Origin: Argyresthia goedartella
Lineage: Eukaryota; Arthropoda; Insecta; Lepidoptera; Argyresthiidae
Assembly (NCBI GenBank): GCA_949825045.1
Contig: OX463814.1
Span: 37,776,383-37,840,382, forward strand
Length of the DNA: 64,000 nt
Reading direction: 5' to 3'
A program made the position numbers and the translations under genes. Shown piece by piece: positions 11,864 to 21,162 of this stretch. Under the pieces are notes generated by a model. That model was not told where the DNA came from and searched no databases. It was given only the letters and a program-made list of their open reading frames with translations. Position 1 is the first letter of the stretch. Each line of letters begins with the position of its first letter.

Positions 11864-13341
11864 GATACATCCAGGAAGAGACGGTTACGTGAGGGTAGTG
11901 ACATTGAAAACAGAGACTGGATATATCAAACGCCCCGTAGTCAAGCTCAACTTGCTCCCAATACAATCCGAAGAACAAAAACAAGATGACAGCGAGAAAA
12001 ATGCAAAGAACAGCAATAACAACAACCGTCAGCAAACAAACTGTAGCCGCAAGCCGCTCTCCAAACTATTCGCGGTGGTAACAGCAATAATATTTTTTGC
12101 TTCATTCATATCGGGATCGAGCGCAACATGCAACGTCACAAAACTCAACAACAACCAGTCGCTTTATTTCGACCCGCTCGCAAAAATGCAACTACTAAGA
12201 GATCAATGGACACTCGTGACATACTATGATATGAGTCCATACTGGGCCGGAACACAAACAACAGAAAAACTCTTAAAATATCTCGAAAATATGTGTAACA
12301 GTCTGGAAATAAACAATAAGTGTAACATGATCATACCTCAACTGAGACATGAGTTCAATGAGCTGGAGTACTACGACCAGCTTTTGTCAACTCAGCATTT
12401 CACGGAGCAAGCGAGACGCCGCCGCCGCCGCCGCCGCAGAGGTCTTATCAATGGTGTCGGTTACCTTGCTAATAGCCTGTTCGGGGTACTAGACGAACAT
12501 TTCGCAGAACAGTACTCACGCGACATAGCGCTTATTAAGAAAAATCAATCTCATCTAAAGAAATTATGGATTAATCAGACGACAGTGTTGGAGTCGGAAC
12601 ATAATCTACTAAAACGAACGGAGGAAATCATGGAAAAACAACATAAAATTATTAATAAACATTTGAACAGTCTTGACGCAGCAACAAAAAATATTCTGAA
12701 GGAGATTAACATTGCAGAGAAAGAAAGAGACTTTACATTGACAGCTATTGCAGCGACAAACATACTACAAATCTTAAGAGAAATACAGAATATGATGCTG
12801 GATACCATATCAGACATATTTAAGGGACAGTTTAACCTACATTTATTGACGCCAAAACAACTTCAAGAACAATTAAACATAATAACTGGATTATTATCGA
12901 GCGAAGTAACATTACCGATTGAAAACATACATACAGACTTTACGAAGCTTTACAAACTTCTAAAAGTTCGAGCAAGAATGACACAAGATTATTTCATCTT
13001 TGAAATCAGAATCCCCCTAGTCAGCAGAGAACAGTATGATCTATACCACGTCATTCCAGTGCCGCAAGTGCAACAATCAAATATGATATCAATCGTGCCG
13101 ATTTCCGAGTATGTGGCGCTAAACCTACAAAAGGACAGATATATATCCGTAACACAGGAGAATATACAGAAATGCATAATCGAAGACAGTTCAACATTCA
13201 TGTGCAACCTTCAAAACCCTATATACAAGATGAAGTCTGATATTGATTTGTGTGTGCAAACAGAGAGCAAATGTGAAATAAACGTCGCTAAGTGTAAAAA
13301 TAAATGGGTCGGACTTATGAAAGAAAACATTTATCTATACT
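11847..13341 (+). pseudogene. Env-like fusion glycoprotein of BEL/Pao element, N-terminal part
   Basis: The first 40 or so codons are the shifted C-terminus of pol; the env-like part follows. It has an asparagine-rich linker, a hydrophobic signal-like segment (about residues 71-92, LFAVVTAIIFFASFISG), and a run of nine arginines (12414-12440, built from seven CGC codons between two AGA). The run is followed by a glycine-rich hydrophobic stretch (GLINGVGYLANSLFGVLD). A polybasic site plus fusion-peptide-like segment resembles the F-type fusion proteins of errantiviruses and baculoviruses; this is resemblance, not proof of function. Downstream are coiled-coil-like heptads and cysteines near the break (CNLQNP, CVQTESKC). 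At 13342 the gene is cut by the second LTR element; the remainder is at 20174-20795. Confidence 0.85.
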
Positions 13342-13616
13342 TGTCAAAATGACATCATAGCATCAATGTACAGCGCCATCTAGTCTTCCATAGTACGAAC
13401 CACCTCACCCACAACTATACCCTAAATCAATACCTTTAGAGGTGGTTCGACTAATAAAGGCTAGATGGCGCTAATTAACCATATCTTATAAATTCCGTTC
13501 AACTCGATTTAACCACCATTCTCGCATCAGAGCTCTTGCCGCGAATACCTTGTACAAACCGAATTAAATATCTTCAGATAAAACTAAACACCTATTATTT
13601 GGGGCACCCATTTTCA
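13342..13616 (+). repeat. 5' LTR of inner BEL/Pao element
   Basis: TG...CA ends, 275 bp. It holds two nested inverted repeats able to form one long stem: GCGCCATCTAG (13373-13383) with CTAGATGGCGC (13461-13471), and CGAACCACCT (13396-13405) with AGGTGGTTCG (13440-13449). AATAAA at 13453-13458 lies in the unpaired part of the right side. The 3' LTR has the same arrangement. Confidence 0.93.
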
Positions 13617-14329
13617 TGGTGACCCCGACGTTCGAAATAACGCAGTGAAGAAATTGGACGGAAGAAACCTGCAAATACGCCGCCGCGCCGCCCGCGACAA
13701 GGACAAAGGCGCGAGCACATGGTCGCAGCCATCTTGCGTATTGCCGCGTTATTGCCGCGTATTCGTTTCAACAGCCGTCTGAAATTCGTTCCTGCATTAG
13801 AACAAGTAAAAGCGACCACGAGGCGTCGAAGAAAGTGATCCTGCAAGGCGAAACCCCAGGAAAACACACTAAGACATCACCACGTGCGTCCCGCGTGTGC
13901 CCCCCAACATCTGAAGACCATCAGCCGAGAATCAAATCACCGAGCAGCCGAAACCCAACGGACGTACAAGGAGCAGCATATCCGAAGCCCGGTGGAGCGT
14001 CCAGCCGAGACTGGACTCGAGACCCGTCGGAAGCCGAGGAGCCGCCCCTGCTGTTGGACGAAAGGCGCGCCAGAGACGAGAGACATAAAAACATAAGTAT
14101 CTACCGATCACGTGAGTTGGCACAAAATTTCCCCCCCATTTATTTTATCTATACACCGTTATTAGTAGGTAAATTATTGGTAAATTTCGACATTTCCATA
14201 TGATGATATCAAGGAACGCGATAGTGTCTGTATGACGCACAAACGAGACTCTGAGGAAATTCGTCGTTAATCTACCTATCAAACAATATCTATCTATATC
14301 TATCTATCTAAATATTCCCATTAGCTAAA
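13617..14329 (+). other. Leader of inner BEL/Pao element, with a displaced copy of pol sequence
   Basis: Begins with the primer-binding region TGGTGACCCCGACG. No gag start occurs until 14330. At about 14188-14277 the leader carries a diverged copy of the element's own pol sequence at about 16389-16478: both contain GATGATATCA, AGTGTCT, TATGACGCA and CGAGA blocks in the same order and spacing. The copy contains stop codons. A CTAT/ATCT microsatellite (about 14286-14310) ends just before the gag ATG. Confidence 0.75.
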
Positions 14330-17300
14330 ATGCCCAATAACGACGTGGCAACCGTAGAGAAATCTAAACCTGAGAGCATATCAGAACTAATAAGAAAGCG
14401 AGGGATTATAAAGGGGAAAATGACCCTATTTGTCAAATTTATAGCATCCATAAAACCCGAAACGATGACTGCCGAACAAATAATCGAGCTTGGGCTGCGC
14501 ACAGACAAAATGCAACTCGAGTTTTTACAGTTTGATAAAATACAAAGTAATATCGAAACCCTCTGCTCAGATATTGACAAGCAGTTACTCGAAAGAGACT
14601 CCTTCGAATCTCAGTATTATCAATACATAGCTAAAGCCAAAGGCACTTTAAATCAAAAAGCGACAGACCAGACCGACTTACAAGAACCTACACATCATTG
14701 CAAACATAGCTCAGATGCTAGCGATTCCATTAGGTACCCAGATATTAGCCTACCCTCATTTAATGGAGACATTACACAGTGGATCGAATTCCGAGATACT
14801 TTCGACGCACTTATAAATCAGGGTAACCTGAAGCCCATACAAAAATATAAATATTTGAGAAGTTGTCTAAAGGGCAGTGCTTTGGAAGTTATAGGAGCGC
14901 TGGAATATTCGGAGGAAGGGTACAGCATAGCATGGCAATTACTTTGCGAACGCTATAATAACCCAAAAGTATTGGTCTACAATCATTTGCGAGCGCTTTT
15001 CGGCATCGATAGCGTACAATCGAATCCAATGGCACTAAGGGGCATGGGTGATAACATATCGAAACACCTTAGAACCCTAAGAAGCTTAAATATAGCAACC
15101 GAAAACTGGGATATATTGATAATTTTCTTTTTATCTAGCAAGCTAGAAAAGTCACTACAACTAAAATGGGAAGAAAAATCCAACTCACGTGAACTTCCTA
15201 CATTACAGGATTTCAAGACTTTTTTGAGGTCCCGAGCTGACCTTTTGGAGTCGATGAACAGCAACCAAGCTGTTGAAAATACAAACCGGAATTCGAGTAA
15301 TACAACTGAAAAGGCGATGATAACCACGTCCCGCAACAATCCGGAAGCTAACAAGGTAACAAAACCACCTACTACCCAGCATAATCACTGCCCTTTTTGC
15401 AAGGGCACCCACTACCTAAATCAGTGTACACAGTTCCTAGCCCTTAGCCCTATAGCTCGCAGCCGAGCTGCGAAGAGGTTACGACTCTGCACTAACTGCC
15501 TGAGATCGAATCACGCGGTGCCGAACTGCCGAGCCAGCAAGTGTACCAAGTGTTCAGGTAAACATCATACTTTGTTACACATACCTACTATACCTACTCC
15601 AGCGAACGAGCAATCTATTTATAATCCCGAGCGATTACCTACACAACCGAACACATCTCGTCCTACCTATAATCCCGAGCGATTACCTACACAACCGAGC
15701 GTATCTCGTCCTATGACGCTATACACCCCACAACAACAATCTACATCCGAAAATCAATCTATAAACTTGCATATTAAGCAAATCAACACGTCAAATGACA
15801 ATGCTTGTTCACAGCCGATGCAAAACAAGCATGTTTTCTTATCTACAGCTGTAGTAAACATAACCGATCACGAAAACAAACAACAAAGCATGAGAATCCT
15901 ATTGGATTCCGGCTCGCAATCGTGCTACATAACAGAAAGGGCACACAAAAAACTAAACCTACCTGTACACAACACAGATACCGATGTCATGGGTATCAGC
16001 AACACAATAATAAACGTTAAACACTATTGTAACGTTATTATTCACTCTAGAACCGAACCATTTTCTGTGGATCTATCTTGCTATATTGTACCTACAATCT
16101 GCAACCTACCTAACTATGATATAGGAAATCTTATCATACCTAAACGATTCCGACTGGCTGATGATGGATTCAATTCAGCCGGCGAAATCGACATGATACT
16201 GGGCGCCGAAAAATTCTATGACCTATTGTGCGTAAACCGACACGAATTAGGAACTAACTTACCGACTTTGCAAAAAACCAAATTGGGCTGGATCGTGACT
16301 GGCTCGACGACGGGGCCAGTACGCCAGCAAACTAGATGTCATTTCATTCAACAACAAATGAGAAGCATTTTCGAAACTGAGGAAAATTCCACACTTTCCA
16401 ATGATGATATCACGGAGTGCGAAAGTGTCTTTATGACGCATAATCGAGATTCTGAGGGAAAGTTTGTCGTAAAAATACCTCTAAAAGAACCTGCTTCAAG
16501 TTTAGGTAGATCAAGACACATTGCCTATAAGAGATTTCTGTCATTAGAAAACAAATTTAGTAAAAATTCAGAATATAAAAAACAATACGTCCAATTCATG
16601 AGAGATTTCCAACAAGCGGGCCGCATGAAAGAGATGGAATACTCCAATGTAGGACCCCAAGTCTACTTACCGCATCACGCGGTAATTAATATCGAAAAAT
16701 TATCAACCCCAGTGAGGGTTGTCTTTGACGCATCATGTCCAACAGACACTGGAAAATCGCTTAACGATATTCAATATAAGGGTACGATATTTCAAGATAG
16801 CCTAATCAATATACTAGTAAGATTTAGAACTTACAAATTTGTAGTAAATGCAGATATACAGAAAATGTTTTGCCAGGTCAATATTGATCAATCACAACAA
16901 AACCTACAAAATATACTATGGAGGGAAAACTCAACCGATCCTCTACGTACCTACACATTAACTACTCTCAGTTTTGGCTTGAAGGCGGCCCCCTACATAG
17001 CCACGAGATGCCTACTGCAGCTAGCAACCGAATTCGAAGGTAAATACCCTACAGCAGCCGAAGCAATAAAAGGTTCATTCTACTACGATGACTGGATCTA
17101 TGGAGGCGACGACGAAGCAGCGCTAATCGAGACAGCAACGCAAGTAGCGGCCATCCTGCGTACAGCCTGCTTCAATCTACGAAAATGGAAGTCGAACTCA
17201 AAAACCATATTAAAAAAGGTATGTAACACCGACTCAACAAATCCGACCGAGAGCGGAAATAACACACACAAACTATTAGGTATCACATGGTGCAGCCACA

Positions 17301-18394
17301 CAGATTGTTTACAATTCTCATTCAAAGAACAACCAATGCCAGATCGACTTACGAAAAGAAAGGTCCTGTCTATAATTTCAGCTATCTATGATCCTACGGG
17401 CTTAATTAGTCCCGTTTTAGTGACAGCTAAATGTTTTATTAAAAAACTATGGCAGGATAAAACTTCATGGGACGAAACCCTATCGCCCGCTTTAACAAGA
17501 GAATGGATATCTTACTATAGGAGTCTATTTTCTTTAAACAATCTATCCATACCGAGACGCACAATCATAAACAATTACGTAACACTAGAACTGCATGGGT
17601 TTGCAGATAGTTCAAAAACATGTTACGGAATTGCAATTTATTTACGTTCCATTGATAATTTAGGTAATATACAGGTGCATTTGTTATGCACAAAGTCTAG
17701 AATTGCTAGAGAGGAAACAATACCCCGCTTAGAATTACGCGCAGCGGTATTGTTATCACAAGTAATGGAATCACAAGGCAATAACCTTGCCAAACGAGTC
17801 AGTAAAATATACCTATGGTCTGACTCACAGGTGGTATTGGCGTGGATAAAAACACCGCCACCTAAACTAGGTACTTTCATCAGTAACAGAGTAGCGGAAA
17901 TTCAGAGATTAACCAAGATCGAAGACTGGCATTGGGTGTGTTCGGCTGAAAATCCAGCTGACATTATATCGAGAGGAATTCAACCTCATACATTAAGAAA
18001 AAGCAATCTGTGGTGGTCGGGTCCCGCCTGGCTATCTGGTCAAACGGCGCAGTGGCCTCTGCACAATCAAACTAACACACAAAGACAAACAAAGGACACA
18101 GAACAAACTATATCCTTAGTTAACCCAACAAACATCGAGAATAATTTCATAGATAAATTGTTTCATAAATATTCAAACGACAAAAAATTATCGCGAGTGT
18201 TTGCCTATACTCTGCGATTCATCAATAACCTACAAAATCCTTGTAATAAAATAAGCGGACCGCTGTCCGTTCAAGAATTAAATGATTCGATGCATAAACT
18301 AATTATGCGCGCACAAATAATATCACTACCTATTGAATACAAACGTCATCAAATATTAAATGCCTTAACCCGTTTTTTGAAGATGGCCTGTTGA
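14330..18394 (+). CDS. BEL/Pao gag-protease-RT-RNase H polyprotein (inner element)
   Basis: ATG at 14330 (MPNNDVATVEKSKPE), 1354 codons. Domains in order: N-terminal coiled-coil-like region, DUF1759 gag (SLPSFNGDITQWIEFRDTF, about residue 142), zinc knuckles (CPFCKGTHYLNQC, CTNCLRSNHAVPNC, CTKCSGKH), a linker with YNPERLPTQP repeated twice, aspartic protease (LLDSGSQSCYI), RT (VRVVFDASCPTDTGKSLND, NADIQKMFCQV, and FYYDDWIYGG, a YYDD catalytic box), then RNase H (ELHGFADSSKTCYGIAIYL, LWSDSQVVLAW, NPADIISRG). It stops at 18394 shortly before the expected KVGGRL integrase entry, because of a one-base frame change in or after a T-run at about 18374-18380. The integrase continues in the frame starting at 18391. 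Apart from this the frame is fully open over 4 kb. Confidence 0.93.
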   Translation: MPNNDVATVEKSKPESISELIRKRGIIKGKMTLFVKFIASIKPETMTAEQIIELGLRTDKMQLEFLQFDKIQSNIETLCSDIDKQLLERDSFESQYYQYIAKAKGTLNQKATDQTDLQEPTHHCKHSSDASDSIRYPDISLPSFNGDITQWIEFRDTFDALINQGNLKPIQKYKYLRSCLKGSALEVIGALEYSEEGYSIAWQLLCERYNNPKVLVYNHLRALFGIDSVQSNPMALRGMGDNISKHLRTLRSLNIATENWDILIIFFLSSKLEKSLQLKWEEKSNSRELPTLQDFKTFLRSRADLLESMNSNQAVENTNRNSSNTTEKAMITTSRNNPEANKVTKPPTTQHNHCPFCKGTHYLNQCTQFLALSPIARSRAAKRLRLCTNCLRSNHAVPNCRASKCTKCSGKHHTLLHIPTIPTPANEQSIYNPERLPTQPNTSRPTYNPERLPTQPSVSRPMTLYTPQQQSTSENQSINLHIKQINTSNDNACSQPMQNKHVFLSTAVVNITDHENKQQSMRILLDSGSQSCYITERAHKKLNLPVHNTDTDVMGISNTIINVKHYCNVIIHSRTEPFSVDLSCYIVPTICNLPNYDIGNLIIPKRFRLADDGFNSAGEIDMILGAEKFYDLLCVNRHELGTNLPTLQKTKLGWIVTGSTTGPVRQQTRCHFIQQQMRSIFETEENSTLSNDDITECESVFMTHNRDSEGKFVVKIPLKEPASSLGRSRHIAYKRFLSLENKFSKNSEYKKQYVQFMRDFQQAGRMKEMEYSNVGPQVYLPHHAVINIEKLSTPVRVVFDASCPTDTGKSLNDIQYKGTIFQDSLINILVRFRTYKFVVNADIQKMFCQVNIDQSQQNLQNILWRENSTDPLRTYTLTTLSFGLKAAPYIATRCLLQLATEFEGKYPTAAEAIKGSFYYDDWIYGGDDEAALIETATQVAAILRTACFNLRKWKSNSKTILKKVCNTDSTNPTESGNNTHKLLGITWCSHTDCLQFSFKEQPMPDRLTKRKVLSIISAIYDPTGLISPVLVTAKCFIKKLWQDKTSWDETLSPALTREWISYYRSLFSLNNLSIPRRTIINNYVTLELHGFADSSKTCYGIAIYLRSIDNLGNIQVHLLCTKSRIAREETIPRLELRAAVLLSQVMESQGNNLAKRVSKIYLWSDSQVVLAWIKTPPPKLGTFISNRVAEIQRLTKIEDWHWVCSAENPADIISRGIQPHTLRKSNLWWSGPAWLSGQTAQWPLHNQTNTQRQTKDTEQTISLVNPTNIENNFIDKLFHKYSNDKKLSRVFAYTLRFINNLQNPCNKISGPLSVQELNDSMHKLIMRAQIISLPIEYKRHQILNALTRFLKMAC

Positions 18395-19623
18395 AAGTTG
18401 GAGGAAGGTTAAACCTATCAAACATTCCCGAAACTAAAAAACATCCTATAATTTTGCATCCAAAACACATACTCACTGAAACTATAATGAGAAACATGCA
18501 TATCAAACTCTTCCATTGTGGTCCACAGCTACTGCTAGCATGCATGAGAGAGCAGTACTGGCCATTAAATGGAAAGGGTCTGGCTAACAAAATTGTACAC
18601 AAATGCGTTACATGTTTCAAAGCAAAACCACTCATACACGTACCCATTATGGGTCAACTACCTACAATAAGAACTACTCCTTCACCGCCATTCCACACAA
18701 CATTTTGTGATTATGCTGGGCCCTATTCAATTCGAGATAGAAGGGGGCGTGGTTTCAAGTCTTACAAATGTTGGATAGCTATGTTTGTTTGCTCATCGAC
18801 AAGGGCAGTTCACATTGAGTTGGTTTCAGGTTTAGAATCACAAGCCTTTATTGCCGCCTTCCGGCGATTCATATGCAGAAGAGGTAAACCAAGTCAGATG
18901 GTAAGTGACAACTCAACCACTTTCCGTGGAGCAAATAATGATTTAGTAGAACTATACAGATACCTAAACGAAAATTTTAGCGAACTTACCAACTTCCTTG
19001 CAAACGAAGGTATTTCCTGGAAATTCTTACCCCCCTACAGCCCGCATCTAGGCGGCCTACATGAAGCTGCAATTGGCAGCTGTAAGCTTCATCTTAAGAG
19101 GGTATTAAGTCAAGCCTTATTAACATTTGAAGAATTCTCTACGGTTCTTACTCAAATTGAGGCAATATTAAACTCGCGCCCATTGTGTCCCATACCTAAT
19201 GCTAATAATGATGATTTTCCCATTCTTACGCCAGCTCACTTTCTGATCGGTAGATCGTACACGTCTCTGGCGGACTACGAATACCAAGATGTATCAAGGA
19301 ATAAGTTAAATCACTTCCAACAACTCCAACAGATACAACAGGACTTCTGGAAGCGGTGGTCTCGAGAGTACCTGGGTCTCCTACAGCAGAGGTGCAAGTG
19401 GAGGAGCACAAAGGGACCTAACCTCACCGTCGGCTCAATCGTGCTGGTGAAGGACGATCGCTTACCACCCTGCCAGTGGAAGTTGGGACGCATCGCGAAG
19501 ACACAAGACGGTCAAGATGGCGAAACGAGGGTCGCCGTCATCCAAACAACAAAAGGCCTTATCAAACGAGCCTTCAATAATATTTGCCCCTTACCTATTT
19601 CTCTGTCAGATACCGACTATTAG
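18391..19623 (+). CDS. BEL/Pao integrase region (inner element)
   Basis: Continuation of pol after the frameshift; there is no true ATG at its beginning, so it would not be made alone. It holds the H2C2 zinc domain (HIKLFHCGPQLLLACMREQY with CVTCFK), the integrase catalytic residues in FCDYAGPYSI, VSDNSTTFRG and GGLHEAAI, and the C-terminal DUF5641-type module (LTVGSIVLVKDDRLPP and a LGRI segment). It ends at TAG 19621-19623. The 270 bases to the 3' LTR are AT-rich and non-coding; no env follows. Confidence 0.92.
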   Translation: MKVGGRLNLSNIPETKKHPIILHPKHILTETIMRNMHIKLFHCGPQLLLACMREQYWPLNGKGLANKIVHKCVTCFKAKPLIHVPIMGQLPTIRTTPSPPFHTTFCDYAGPYSIRDRRGRGFKSYKCWIAMFVCSSTRAVHIELVSGLESQAFIAAFRRFICRRGKPSQMVSDNSTTFRGANNDLVELYRYLNENFSELTNFLANEGISWKFLPPYSPHLGGLHEAAIGSCKLHLKRVLSQALLTFEEFSTVLTQIEAILNSRPLCPIPNANNDDFPILTPAHFLIGRSYTSLADYEYQDVSRNKLNHFQQLQQIQQDFWKRWSREYLGLLQQRCKWRSTKGPNLTVGSIVLVKDDRLPPCQWKLGRIAKTQDGQDGETRVAVIQTTKGLIKRAFNNICPLPISLSDTDY

Positions 19624-19893
19624 TTCTAAGTAATCAGTGTAGGTAGACAGGGACTATATAATTAATTAATCACTTTATTACACAAACAAGTGAAATGTAA
19701 CCTAATTAACTACTGCCTACTTAATAAAAAAATACTTCTCTTGTGTTTTCTTCATAAGATCTAGAATCTTTCTAGGTAGGTAACTAAAACAGAACGCTAG
19801 GAGTATACATAAATCTATTAATAAATTAGCTAGTCACATTCATAAATTACAGTTATATTTGTATACCTAGTAGAGTTTAGGCGCTCTGGAGTA

Positions 19894-20168
19894 TGTCAAA
19901 ATGACATCATAGCATCAATGTACAGCGCCATCTAGTCTTCCATAGTACGAACCACCTCACCCACAACTATACCCTAAATCAATACCTTTAGAGGTGGTTC
20001 GACTAATAAAGGCTAGATGGCGCTAATTAACCATATCTTATAAATTCCGTTCAACTCGATTTAACCACCATTCTCGCATCAGAGCTCTTGCCGCGAATAC
20101 CTTGTACAAACCGAATTAAATATCTTCAGATAAAACTAAACACCTATTATTTGGGGCACCCATTTTCA
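19894..20168 (+). repeat. 3' LTR of inner BEL/Pao element
   Basis: 275 bp, same sequence as 13342-13616 by eye. It is followed by the target duplication ATACT (20169-20173) and then the resumed env frame of the outer element. Confidence 0.93.
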
Positions 20169-20173
20169 ATACT

Positions 20174-20795
20174 TCTGTTGCGAGCAATGCCAACTACGAA
20201 CAATATGCGGAGATCGCGTTACCGCACACCAGCTGACGCATACAAGTGTCATTAGCCTCGATGATTACTGCATAATCAAAACAAAGGACTTTACGATCTA
20301 CGGGCACAAACACTACAGAAGTCAATTAAACATTAAAGATGAGTTTCAACCTTCAATCATAGCCCCGATCAATCACATAATTAACATTACGATAGAGACG
20401 CAAGATGGAAATGCGACAAATGAAACTAAAGAAAGAGATCGGTTATCTCAGGACATAAAGCGAAGCTGAGGCTAATGAAACAGAGTCAAAGTGATGAAGA
20501 TGGAACCCAAGTCTCATACCATAATATTCACCACTACGCACTGATCTACGGTATCATTGTACTGTTAGTGCTGGCATGGTTATGGCGTCGATCACGTCGT
20601 AGTTGGAGAACACCCCAGGCACCAGCAGCAGCAACGACGAGCGAGCCGGCTGTGAGCGCCCCTTCCCCCGCCTCCGCCCAGGCCCCAGCTAAACACAACT
20701 ACAATCAACATCGTCATAGTGCACCAGCGAATGACTTCAACATGGACAATGGCAAATCCCCAGTGTTTCGCAAAATAGTGTTTAGTGATGAATAA
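20174..20795 (+). pseudogene. Env-like glycoprotein of outer BEL/Pao element, C-terminal part
   Basis: After the duplicated target ATACT the env frame of 11847-13341 resumes in phase and reads through cysteine-containing ectodomain sequence (SLDDYCIIKTKDF, NIKDEFQPSIIAP) until a frame change near 20460-20500. The frame from 20475 then gives a membrane anchor (YALIYGIIVLLVLAWLW), a basic cluster (RRSRRSW) and a Pro/Ala-rich cytoplasmic tail ending at TAA 20793-20795. This order (ectodomain, single anchor, short tail) is that of class I-type fusion glycoproteins. Besides the 6.8-kb insertion, at least one frameshift breaks this part. Confidence 0.8.
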
Positions 20796-20946
20796 ATATT
20801 TTACATAATTACATAAATACTAACACTAACATAATTTCCTATATTGTAACATGATTTGTAATTTTCTTTCTTGTTTAATCACCACATTAACTACTAACAT
20901 TTAACAGGAAAGCACCCAGAACGCTTATCTTTGCCCCCCGGGAATA

Positions 20947-21157
20947 TGTTCGGGAACCGAACACCTTTTGCTGACGCCTGTATAGTCGGCCACTCGCGAT
21001 TACTTATTTTCAGTGCATTTTACGGAACCGCGCGTGACGGGTGCATTCATAACATTTCAACATTTCCTCATTAACTATTCGTGAATTAAAGTCACTTCAG
21101 TGTTCAAGCTAACATTGTGTATCAATCAACAACCCCAACAAGGCATCAACCCAAACA
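20947..21157 (+). repeat. 3' LTR of outer BEL/Pao element
   Basis: 211 bp, same as 6853-7063 by eye. Preceded by a C/G run (CCCCCCGGGAA) and followed by the target duplication CCCCG (21158-21162). Confidence 0.92.
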
Positions 21158-21162
21158 CCCCG

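Larger units (their letters stand above)
13342..20168 (+). mobile_element. BEL/Pao LTR retrotransposon (inner nested element, no env)
   Basis: LTRs of 275 bp at 13342-13616 and 19894-20168 (TGTCAAAATGACATC to CCCATTTTCA), identical by eye. The 5-bp target duplication ATACT occupies 13337-13341 and 20169-20173. Internal region: primer-binding region TGGTGACCCCGACG at 13617, a 0.7-kb leader, gag-pro-RT-RNase H (14330-18394) and integrase in a shifted frame (18391-19623). No env. Total 6.83 kb. It was the last to arrive, since it sits within the env gene of the outer BEL/Pao element, which sits within Jockey ORF1. One frameshift at about 18375-18390 disrupts pol. Confidence 0.95.
6853..21157 (+). 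mobile_element. BEL/Pao LTR retrotransposon with an env gene (outer nested element)
   Basis: LTRs of 211 bp at 6853-7063 and 20947-21157 begin TGTTCGGGAACC and end CCCAAACA. They looked identical on reading both. The 5-bp target duplication CCCCG occupies 6848-6852 and 21158-21162. Order: LTR, gag-pro-RT-RNase H-integrase (7097-11863), env-like frame (11847-13341, continuing 20174-20795), LTR. Without the second element inserted in env, it would be about 7.5 kb. Gene order, gag of the DUF1759 type and integrase layout place it in BEL/Pao; the env gene makes it semotivirus-like. It is not intact: see the in-frame TGA at 9269-9271, the 7-bp duplication near 11840 and the interrupted env. Confidence 0.93.
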
